Source: Branchiostoma lanceolatum
Lineage: Eukaryota; Chordata; Leptocardii; Amphioxiformes; Branchiostomatidae
Direction of reading: 5' to 3'
DNA: 64,000 nucleotides
Assembly (NCBI RefSeq): GCF_035083965.1
Contig: NC_089722.1
Span: forward strand, 27,240,642-27,304,641
Shown: piece after piece, positions 11,074 through 22,300 of the stretch
Layout of the letters: each line of letters opens with the position of its first letter
Numbering within the stretch: the stretch's first letter is position 1
Program-made: the position numbers and the translations under genes
Notes under the pieces: generated by a model
Seen by the model: only the letters and a program-made list of their open reading frames with translations
Told to the model about the DNA's origin: nothing
Database searches by the model: none

Positions 11074-14000
11074 ATGGGCAACCTCCTCATACCACCAAGC
11101 AAGGAAGATGCGACTGCAAAACAGGTACTCAGTTTGCGTTTTTGTCCTTGACAGAAAGTGTATTTCTTCGAATGGTCAAGCCTGTGTGTCTGCGTTTTGT
11201 ACACCAATTGTTATAGGGTGAGAGGGTAGCGGTATTATACGCATACCGCCAAGAGTATGAAAGTGAAAGGTCTATAGCGTAGGAAGTGGAACTAAAAGAA
11301 AGAACTAAAACAAAGCGCCTTTCTTCACAGCTTCCTTCACAACCTGTAATATGTAGTACACGTAGCTGATACATTGTAGTTGGTGTGCAGGTTTAGCCGG
11401 TAAATAGTATTTATATCGCCATGAGTTACTACTGGAGAAAATGACGACGGCTATGGCGTCTGCAATGCAAGTCATGACCACTGAGTGGCGCTTTTGTACG
11501 ATTGCACAGGTTCAGCAAGGATTCGAGGTAGTGCTGCGTACCGGTACTGTGTACCGGTACTGTACCGTGAAAATCTATTAGGTACAGGTCCAAAATACCG
11601 GATCATGAAGTACCCGGGTACTGTACCAATATAAATTTACACCAAATCTATGCTTGTTTTGTGACTGATCTCCTGACCTCCTGGCCTCATGCGACACCAA
11701 ACATGACCAACGTAACACATCGGGACAGTGTAACTAATATAAAACATATCCTTTAGGAGGGCCAAGAGTTTTGCTAGCAAGACCAAGGGAGTTTGGCGGT
11801 AGGAGGCCTATTTATGTTCTTTGAATAAAGATAATGTCATTATTGAAGAAGTTCAGAAGAACACATGTTAATATGTAGAATTGTTCAGGTACAGGTACAC
11901 GTCCGGACCTGTACCTAAACCTCTGTACCGGTACCTGTACATGTACCAGATGTTACGTTTAGGTACGCAGCACTAGTTCGAGGCTGGTATCATAACTTTT
12001 AGTTATGCGATACATGATAGAATAGGAAGAAAAAAACATAACAATAAAAAGTAAACGTTCAATTAGATGTGTAGGGGAATTATCCTGGCTTCAATGCCAA
12101 AAGGATTAAAACAACGTTATAAGACCTTATAAGGCCCGGGGTTTTAATGATACTGACAATTTTCAGACAGAAGATGCGGACGATTCGTCGAGTATTTCAG
12201 CAAGTGATTCAGTGGCCAGCAGTATCACGACTGTTCCAGACGGTCCAGACCACAAAACAACAGATTCTGAAGCGGTGGCACGGGATATTCAGGAACAGGT
12301 GAGCAGGAGATCTTTTGTTTAGTTATTAATTCTGTGAAATATCGTCTTTTGGAGAAATTATGGTACCAATGATGTGTGGGTTGCTCTCGATCAGAAACTA
12401 GACAAGGAAAATTGAATTAAGCTTGAATGCTGACTATCTGTGAAGTGAGACGAGAAAAGATACTGCAAACACTATCAGCAAAATCCAGCACTCAGATTTT
12501 CAGTGCGTGACAAAGGCGTCACTAAGCGGATTAATGAGGAATGACACAATAGTCACTAGTATATTTAAGAGCGACCTCTAGCACTCAAAAGAATGAATGC
12601 TGCAGCTTGAAGGCTACGCATCGATTGGTCAATCAATGGTACGCTGGCCAATCAGCATATAGCAGCGTTTGCTGTGCGGGAACACCAATCATATGTCATC
12701 CATATATGTTCATTTCTAATCAATTGCTGATTGGCCTGGGCCAGTGAAGAATTAACCATAAACTTGACTTGACACTGGCCATTTAACTACCAATCGTTAT
12801 GAAGATTAGGGGTAAATACTTAGTGTGATATTCCCGCTAAGCAATTATCGGTCTTACTGATTGGACGATCGATATTTTCTATTAGACCAATCAGCATCAA
12901 GATCAATACGAGGGCACCATTAGCTGCAGCTCTGATTTATTTCGCTGAGTAACAGTGGCGCCCTTGTACCACAGCGCCTTAGAGGAGAAAGACGTCAATT
13001 ATAATTAACACTGTCTTTGACAGCGGACAGAGGCTTACCTTAAATGACTTGAAGAGCTAACTTGGCAAAATTTAGGTGCTATTGCTACTACATCAACACA
13101 GTACTAGTGTATGTCTATTCAACTCTATTGTATGAATTATAGAACCAGCACGCTTACGCTCCCTCAAACCATTTATTCCGTCTCATGAAGCGGAATGATA
13201 TTCAAATCTCGATGACCACGGTGAAGTGACATGATACATTGCGCGATGCGCTGCAACCAGACATTCAACTTGATATGATTTACGTGTACATGTGTGACCT
13301 TCCCAGCCCTGACCCGTGGAGGATTTGTACCTAAAGCTTTCTATAATTGCGTGACGTGAGACAGAGCACGGCTTTTCTCCCTTTTTGTATGACTACGCAC
13401 GTGTAGATGCACGTTGTATGACTACGCACGATCATCGTCGGGCATAAATGACCTTAGCGAACCTGGTAATCACCCGGCGCCCATCCTCTCAGACTACACT
13501 TTTTGTAACTTGCATGAGATTTCTAGAAAGCCAGCGCAGATTTTAGTTGAAACGAAAGACAAGCACTCTAGAGACAAAGAAGCTCGAGTAAGAAACGCCA
13601 GCTAATTGTAGCATCACATTCACGCCTTCCTGGCACCAAGAGATGGAACTTAAGGGGGTTCTTAGTGCAGTGGAGCCATCGTTATCTTGTCCTGCTGGTT
13701 TTAGCGGCGCCTAAATGGTCTCAGAACAACTCATCGGCGCAATTAGCTGTTCCCGCAGATGATTTGAGTGATCAGCACTCATCTCTCACGAGTGCGCCAT
13801 GTTGGCATTGAAATTGAACAAACGTTTGAACACTCTTACGCTGTGGCTGTAACATGGCTAGAAGTAGTAATCTTTTAGTTTCTTTGCGTTTTTCTTGTAT
13901 TCTTTGTTTGACTCTCACAATAAGCTGCAACCTTCCACTGTGACAACTGATAGAAGCACTGTCCCTGAATCGGTGCCAATGGCAACAAAGCTATAGAATT

Positions 14001-16523
14001 AGGACAGGAACTACTTGCAAAAAAATCATAGAATCTGTACAAAAAATACAATCATTCGACATAATGAGGCGACAATATATCAATTAGAGAAATCGAGGTG
14101 GCATTTTTTTGCCATTTCATTTGTTTTCCTGAGTTTACAGCTGCTTTTTTGTATTATTTGACTTTCTACTCTACTATTTTTACTCAATTTTGTGCAGTCA
14201 GCATCGTATGTGTTGATTTATATTAGATTTTATGGGGTCAGTGACGTCATTGCCATACGTTTCAGGGTGTGACTGTGAACGAGATCAACAAAAGAGTCTT
14301 GGGGAAGCTGATAGTGGAGAAAGTTGGGAACGAGGGCGCTGACGTCACAGCCCGGGCCGCAGTACTGAGGACCGCCCTACAGCGGGCCATTACACACCTG
14401 GAGAGTCAAACCCCTGAGGTGAACGAAAATTACAACAAAAATGAACGAAAATGATAGCCTAGGGTCTCTAATACTGCACATTAAGAGTTCTATAACGCTT
14501 AATACAAATTATAATGGCAGGAAAAAATTATCTAGTCTGTACTGAATACAAGTAATCATTTCATCGAATATGGACCTGCTGCGTAAATGTCAGTCTTTTC
14601 ACCATGCCTTGTTTAGCCTTAGGCGGGCATACTCTACTGGGGAAGGTGACACTGCGTATCCGTTTTGCTTCATTTTCGTGTTCCTGTGTATTATGTCTAT
14701 ATTCACCAGAAATGTACTTAGTACTGTGGTATATAAGCAACGTTACTTTTGTACGTATCACCCTCCTTTTTTTATGTTTTCAATTATACTATTTATGTCT
14801 GCTATTTTAAATGTGTCACCCACAAATGTTACCCAACACACCCATTTCACATATTTATATCATGAGGTACATTTGGACTTTGGTACTAGTTAGAGTCATT
14901 GCTATGAAATAGCCAGACGCATGCTTTGCAAAGTTTTATCTATCTTTCTTTTTTTAGATATTTTAGACAAAACCAACATAAACATTCTGCAGCAACGCGT
15001 TCTATTTCTAGCTCTGATGTGAAATAACAAGTTTAGACACTATTCAAACAAATATTGAGGAATTTATATCTTAGCGTAGATACCTAGTACAAGAAATAGG
15101 GGAGTCCATGTAGATATATAATATTAACCATTCTGGCAATATGTATGTACGAGGGTTAATCTTAACAACCTTTCCCACGAGGATCGGTATCGTTTGAAGT
15201 GGCTCTTCATTGAGGGCCTGCTAAGCGCAGCTCTAATATTATGTTAATTACCAAAGCGTACTAAAGCCGCAAAGGTCTTTTAGCTTTCCGTGGCTCATTG
15301 AAATTTGAGTTAAGCAGATTTTGAGACATTAGGTGTGATCTTATAGAATTGATTGAGCAATTGAGCAATAGACTTATTATCTTCGCCGAGTACTTGTACT
15401 CGGGAAGATTATGTTTTCGGTTGAAAAATCTGTTAGGTGGGTCTGTATGTATGTCAGGCGCATAACTCAAGAAAGCCTCGATGAATCTTTATGATTTTTG
15501 GTAGGTGTGTAGTGGTTGTGCAAAGGAAGGTCAAGTTCGAAAATGGTTCACCTTGCGTTTTTTCAGCAGTACTGCAGCGGACTTTGAATTTTTTGTGTTT
15601 GTATGTAGGCAAAAAAAGTGACGGAAACGTTGATGGATCTTCATGATTTTTTTCAGGTGTGTAGATGTTGTAAAAACGGAGGTCAAGTTCAAAAATGGTT
15701 CTCCTGGCATTTTCCGTCGGTACTGCAGCGGGCTTTGTTTCGATGTGTATTTCTTGTGGACAAGATAACTCGAAAAGCTGTCGATGGTTCTGCATGATAT
15801 TTAGTGGATGGGTAGGGTTTACAAAAAGGAAGGTCAAGTTCGATAATGGGCATTCTAGCGGGTACCTAAGGTACTGCAGCCGAGCTTCAAAATTTGAGGG
15901 CATGTTTTCTACAAGTGCTATGGTGATGATTTTTGTGTGGTAGATAGTTCATGTTATAGGAAGTAAGTTGTAAAAGTTTGGGCCCCCTAGCGTCTTGTTA
16001 TTATTATAATTATCATCAACATATATAAGAGCCATCGAATTAGACCACAATTGATTCTTTATTCCAGAGTGCGTCAATCTTTAATTAGACAGCAGAAATA
16101 AGAGTTATTAATGTTATCACGTTTTCGCTCTCAAGAATTGTCTTTTTTACATCTAATCACTTTTGTGGTATCAAATAAACGATGGGAACGAGACGGTGAA
16201 ATCTCGTTCCCTGATGTTTTTCAAGACATTTGATTTTAGATCATCGCCGTCCTGCTTCTGATAGATTTTTGATTGACCTATGACCTTTACACTTGTTTTT
16301 TTCTTCCTAGGTTTGGCAGAATGCTGAATTACTAATCATCGACAAGTTTGGCCAGGTGTACCCCATCCGTTCTGGACAGGCCGAAAACAAGTTCGTGCTA
16401 TACCACGACGGAACGGACAACATCAAGTTCAAATGTGCGCAGACGGAACCGTGGAAGTGGCCTTGGCAATGGGGACGTTCGGAGGAGAAACCAAAGGCGG
16501 TTGAGGACAAGTCTTCCCTGTAG
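11074..16523 (+). CDS. Orphan gene B: N-myristoylation-type, YHDG module protein, 182 aa
   Basis: Four phase-0 exons join cleanly: 11074-11124, 12167-12298, 14266-14418 and 16311-16523 (stop TAG), giving 182 aa. The N-terminus MGNLLIPPSKED fits an N-myristoylation site (Gly2), suggesting a membrane-tethered protein. Residues 18-61 are Ser/Thr/Asp-rich and probably disordered. Residues 62-112 are helical (EINKRVLGKLIVEKVG). Residues 113-146 carry VWQNAELLII ... KFVLYHDG, the module shared with orphan gene A, followed by a Trp-rich stretch (PWKWPWQWG) and a charged tail. An intron falls exactly before VW (PE|VW) here but is absent in gene A. The family is not recognised. An IRF-type motif lies just upstream and another lies in intron 1. 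Confidence 0.78.
11259..11268 (+). promoter_or_regulatory. IRF-type motif in intron 1 of orphan gene B
   Basis: GAAAGTGAAA on the plus strand, identical in core to the two copies upstream of gene A. It lies about 135 bp into the first intron. Confidence 0.4.
11529..11975. mobile_element. hAT-type MITE (447 bp) with 8-bp target duplication
   Basis: The inverted ends are TAGTGCTGCGTACC and GGTACGCAGCACTA. They are flanked by ATTCGAGG (11521-11528) and GTTCGAGG (11976-11983), an 8-bp duplication with one mismatch, which is the hAT hallmark. The subterminal regions carry many GGTAC/GTACC runs that form further short inverted repeats. It is non-coding and lies in intron 1 of orphan gene B. Confidence 0.85.
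12299..14265. other. Intron 2 of orphan gene B
   Basis: Non-coding. The stretch 12620-12900 has a cluster of about seven ATTGG/CCAAT pentamers in both orientations. At 13385-13430 the segment TGTATGACTACGCACG occurs twice. No exon features were found in the open frame near 13414. Confidence 0.5.
15370..15990. repeat. Degenerate tandem copy of the 'CATAACTCAAGAA' dispersed repeat family
   Basis: Starts with a hairpin around TTCGCCGAGTACTTGTACTCGG. It then carries about three units of 130-150 bp, each with 'GATGGATCTTCATGAT', 'GGAAGGTCAAGTTCGA' and 'GGTACTGCAGC' landmarks. The same landmarks recur at 32900-33090, in both arms of 37112-38585, and at 43360-43530. It lies in the last intron of orphan gene B. 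Confidence 0.7.
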
Positions 16524-19355
16524 CTTATTTTGAGATTAGGACAACAAGAAAGTGGATAACCGAACTCATAATGAACCGACTTGCCTCAACTAAACTATTA
16601 AGCATTCTATCAATTACAACCAAATTTCAAAGCATTTTTATGCTGGCGATGCCCTTTTGAGCAGTGAAAGGAGAGTGATAGAACGTTATTTGCGACCTAA
16701 ATGTTATATACCGCTTTATTCCGTGTGCACCAGCGCTAGATATAGGCTCAGTACTTTCTGATTGCCCCATTCATACGTGTCTAAAAGGGTATGGTTGTCG
16801 TGTTCGATGCACAAAATGTCTTTGAAATCTGAATCCTATTATATCATCATACACATTGATACTATAGATTATGGGATGGTAAATTAATTTTGATGCAACA
16901 ACAACATGTTACATTTTAAACATTAGAAAAAGAAGCTGGATTGAATAGGCATGCAGAAGAACAAAATGAAAATAAATATGAATAAACACTTTATTCATCA
17001 CTAGAAAATAACGTTACTTGCTGAACAAAATTAATATCAAGGTCTGTTTTCCTCGAAATGATAACCAGCATTTGTTACTACATGTAGAAATATGGTAACA
17101 GTACAGTACATGATAGTGAATTGTAGAAAAAAAAACATATTGAGATATTTCTTCATGACAAGCCATCAAACGAAGATCAATGACGCTACGGCAGTACAAG
17201 ACGTTTATCAAAGAAGTGCCTCTGGCAAAACTACCCTGTGATATGGGTCCAACGCTGTTAGCAAGGATACCGTTACTAATCTTTACTACTCACAAAGCGC
17301 TTAGAATATATCTATGAACATAAAGAATGGAAGGTAAGTTATCAGTGACAGTCAGTCGTCTCTCGGTTCCATGTCGTATCTACTAGCACCTTCAATACAC
17401 AAAAACTAACGGGCATTTACGCAAACATTTTTGATTCGATGATAAGGCCACAGCAAGTAAATTTTATGGATGACATCCTCCGCAGACTCCAAAATTAATG
17501 AGATAGGGCGAAAAAAAAACAAGGCGGGCCAAAAAAAACAAGATTCCTATATTTTCAAATTTTGAGATCATAATTCTTGTTAAACAAGAATTGAGGCGAC
17601 GAAATATTATATCATGACCAACAGGTCTTTTCGTCCTGTATTCATTCATATATAATATAAAACCTCCTTGATTCAGCAGTAAACATGTCCATGTAGATGT
17701 GTATACATCTCAATAGACTAACAACAAATGCAGAAAAGAACTTGTTATACTATCATCCAAAGCAACTACACTGGCTTTTCATATGCGATGAAACACCTTG
17801 TGTAAAGAGCTCAATTAACTAGACCCCCCCCCCCCGCATTATTTATATAATTAAGGCTTGCTAGAACAAATGCAGAAAACAGCTTGTCATACCATCATGG
17901 GCAGGAACTACACTAGGTATTCATATGCAAGGAAACACCTTAGACTGTCAACGTTTACAACATATTTGCCAATTTTTGGCATGTGCACCTCCGTCGAAGG
18001 GCAATGAAATTTCTTGTTTTTTATTTCGAAATCAGGCGAAAAATAATGAGCGCGCTGATCCATAAAAATTACTTGCTGTGGCCTAATGTAAATATACAGA
18101 CTTCTTTCACCACAGTTTGAACAAAAAATAATTTTTCTCAAAAATGTAACGATCACAACAGTTCGACAAAACTGATACTAATTCTTTCCTCTGAAATTCA
18201 AACATTCTAACTGACGTAGTTACGCCTGTGTTATCGACAACTGAACCATGGTATACAGATACACTGGTGCTTGAAAAATTTGATTTAACGCTACAATAGT
18301 AGCAAATGCATCACCATCTAGAGCCTAGGGAATATCAGAGTGGGCCCGGGCTTAGATAGCAAGGAAAGGATATATAACAGCCTTTTGTCAAGGTGTTTAT
18401 TCCAGCTCGGTGCTGTTTCAAGATGACATGATAAATTTTAGAAGGCAATAAAAGGAAAGGCAACATGCTATGCATATTGCTTCTCGACACAGATTTCATA
18501 CATATACCATTATTGGTGTCCTCAATGTTGGTAAGAGGATAGTTTGGTTAGACATTGCGGACAAGCATTCGCACTTTTTTTTATGGTCTCCACGACAAAT
18601 AATTCAAACTTTTTTGCGACTCCTCAGGGGCGGAGGCCTGTTATTTCTTATTGTTCTTTCAAATGTCTAACAGTGATGTCCTACATAAATACTGGTGTTA
18701 TCCTGTATCTTTTGGAAATCATGACAATGCTGAACTTTTGTAGTAACTGGCTAGCTATTGTGATATTATATGGTTTTATGGTGCGAATCATGCTAACATT
18801 TGAATAGTTCTTTCTCTCGATTATGTGGATGACGCCAAATTTCTTTCTCATAGCTCTCCAGAGATGTTTAAGCAACAAAAAAAATGTACTTTTAAAATTT
18901 GTATGACGATCAGATCACATTATATTCATGAATAGTTTCATCAGGTTTCTAATTCAATGGCTTTCACGATTATGTTCACACAACCAGGAGGTATTCACCT
19001 GCTGACCTGCCAGTAGTTCTTCTGTCATCCTCTTAGGAGCATTATAAGACCGACTAGTTCTACTGCATAGACAGAGAGAACAAAAGATGCATTTGCTGCA
19101 TGAAGGAGGTACGGATCAGTGTATCTACTCCAGCCATGAATCGTTTTGGGGGGTGGGGGGATACAAACTAAGTCACGTGCCATTTGGCACCACATCCTTC
19201 TCACTGCAGCGCCACCTAGCGGTGGCAAGTAAACCAGTCAGTATTGCCCTGAAGAAGGCTACAGAGGGACCAAAAAAAAACTACTGTGCTACCAATATTT
19301 TCCTGACAGATTGTTTGAAGGAATATTGGCTCGTTAGATCATCATACATTATCTT
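16524..19355. other. Intergenic, orphan gene B to GPCR 1 (convergent)
   Basis: Contains the 3' UTR of orphan gene B (AATAAA-type signals near 16970-16985) and then AT-rich DNA. A 12-base poly-C run sits near 17823-17834. Two similar stretches, 'AACAAATGCAGAAAA..CTTGT' near 17720 and 17865, suggest a roughly 145-bp tandem duplication. No gene was seen. Confidence 0.5.
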
Positions 19356-22300
19356 TCACACCGTAGTAGTCATCATGACCACTACAGTAGGTTTATTGCA
19401 TGCCGCTGTGACAACTGTGGGACTTTTCCCCGTGATCCCGCTTCTCAGTGTTTCCGTGCGGCGGGAGGAAAGACCTGCCCGCCTGTTCCTAGAATTCATC
19501 GGCATTTCGTTGGGCGTTTCGGTAGCTAGGAAATCATGCCCCAAGTTTCCTAAGAGGGCTTGGAATTCCTTTCTAAAATTCCTGTTACAGTAGCCATACA
19601 AAATTGGGTTCATCGTGCTGTTGCAATACCCTAACCAGTGAACAACAGGGTAAGCGTATAAATACACACTTTGTATGTCTGCATTTGTAAAATGTTTGAA
19701 GTCAACCAGAAGGATCACCAAGTGATACGGTAACCAGGACAGAGCAAAGAGCACAACCACCAGTATAAGCATACGAATCATCGTGACCTTTTTGTCGGAG
19801 TATCCCAGTTGTTTTTGTCTCTGTCTTTCTGTTCTGGGTTCCGTGCCGAAAGATTTGGGTCGAAGCCCGATGCGTATGATGATTCGGATGTACAGAATGG
19901 CAATCGTTAGTAAAGGGAATAGGTAACAGAACAAGAACACAACGAGTGTGTTGGCCTGTCTGTGGCTGTCCGATTGCCACCACTCCTTACAGATGACCAT
20001 GGTGTCGTTTTCTTTACCGTGGTATCGTTCCGCGGTACCCAGGACCAATGCGTGAGGTACCATCACGGCGAAAGACAGCACCCAGATGACGCTCACGATG
20101 ACCAAGCTTTGGCGTCCGCTCAGTTTCGGCGCCATGGCGTCCATAACGGCACGGTATCTGATAGGATGGGACAAAAATCACAGTCTTTCATGTGATGTCG
20201 ATAGGGTGCAAACTGTACAGGAAAGGATATTCCCGATGTATGTACGAGAAGTACAGGTGCCACGGAAAACAAAAGGTTACATACATAGTGTGCTGCTTTG
20301 AATGGGTCTACAATTAACTGATAATATCTACTCTCCAAGCAGAGGTTGTTGGGGAAGATTGTGACCTTCTTTATCATATGCCGCGTTTTCTGTCCGCAGG
20401 CCCCACTTACGTGGGTAGACGAAAAATGAGGAGTATGATAAGAAGGTCACAATCCTCCTCACCTACCTCCTCTTTGAGAGTAACAATGCCTCTTTTCCAC
20501 TGAGGTGGCGACCGTTGAGCGCTCATCAAACGACAGAAGACGTCACTGATAATTCTTACGAACTTGAATGATAAAGAAGTGTATTTCAACACCTGGGCCC
20601 TTAAGTTACATGGCCAGACAAGGGAGGGGTTCCTTCTCAGGATTGAAGCCACACTCTGGGATAGCCTGAGTGTCATCCTGTTTCAGTTCCAGGCTCTACC
20701 TTCACCAAACGAGAAGTACAATATTTTGTGAAGGTAGAGCCTGGAACTGAAACAGGACGACTCAGGCTAACTCTGGCATGGTGATGATGATTTTTCATGC
20801 GTACTTTGTTTTCTTTCAAACCATATTTAATTCATAGATTATGTTCATTTGATGAAATTATTTGGCATACACATCCAGTGGTAGAAAGACTTTTTTTCAG
20901 TGTTCTGCAATTTTGCAGAATGTCAAAATTTTTTTCTGCAATTTGAAAATATTTTCTGCAAATACACATGCCTCCACAGTCCACACTACAACCTTCTCAA
21001 CTTAATAATGCCTACTTACTTACATTATATCTATAGTATAGCTTTGCAACATTGCTGTAATTCTTTATTCTCTCACTCTATCTTTGATTATCACTACAAA
21101 GTTTTTAAGAGCAATACCATGCATGTGTGTGAAAATATTAAATTAATAGCGAAAATTGCAACAGCAAAAGTATATTTATTCAATATCAATCAAATCAAAT
21201 ATTCGTTTGATCATTTCAGTATGTGTATCAAAATTAACAACAAATTCAACAGCCTGCCTGATAAGGAGGACAAGGGTATTTATCCTTGCGAGAAATACGT
21301 GTTCTGATGCGTATTATGATTAATAATAAATAAGATCGCACGACCTGTGACACAGCCACGGCCCACAGAAAACATGACAAAAAACGACAAAAAAAATGTA
21401 AAATTCAAAACAAAACGCCTTTACGCAAACCTTGGCTTCTGTGTAGTTTTTGTATAAATCTGAAACATTACTATCGGTTTCAAACATCGGACTCCGACTT
21501 CGGACATTCGGGGAGACTCCAGAGACGGCCCGGTGATGTTAGTTTTTCACGTGGGTGCCCCCCTCCCCACTGTGTCGGCACAGGAGAAATGTTCCGCCTT
21601 TTCCACACAAGGCGGTGCTCAATATCTATCCGAGTAGTTCGCAACTTCATCGCTGCCATCTGGGCTTCAAGGACCACGGGATTATGAAGTGGCCACCGTT
21701 TCGTTCCTTCTGTCATCGCGCCCGTGCCCCGAGTTCGAGCTCTGAAGAAATCGCAGCTTGCGACATACTTGTTTACGCTAGAGAAACATCCGGGAATTGT
21801 TTTCCCGACTTTTGCCGACCCCGAGATCGTGACCGCGGAGATTAGCGAGGGTTGACGGAAATGCACGAATTTGACATTTTCTCACATGATTCGTCCCCGA
21901 AGTTTAATCACGGAAAGTGTCGAGACCCCCCGAAAATACTGACCTCAAGTAGCACCAGGCAGTCGGAACGCACCGAAACGCTGCCATCTCGCGCTGTGGG
22001 CTTCAGTTTATTTTATACAGCGCCGCTGGTTTGCTTACTAGTAAGTCTATATAATGTCCTGAATTGAGAGCCATTGAATCCCGAGTCTGATTTTCTTCTG
22101 CAAAATTGCAGATTGTTTAATTTTTCTTCAGCAATCTTGAAAATCTTTATGCAATTTGCAGATTGCAGATGGGTATTTCGAAGGCTGCACATCCAATATT
22201 ACGATAACGTAAGCAACATGGAGGTTTCTTCTCCACGTAAGTCGTTTCATCAAGTTGGTAAACCAGTATAAACTGGCTTCTTTGCGACACAGCCAAAGGG

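Noticed and set aside
15454..15903. 149-codon minus frame
   Set aside because: It runs across degenerate tandem repeat units and is not split by or joined to any splice site; treated as repeat.
21480..21866. 128-codon minus frame in a CpG-rich block
   Set aside because: No family resemblance, an antisense frame of similar length overlaps it, and no splice partners were found; kept only as a compositional block.
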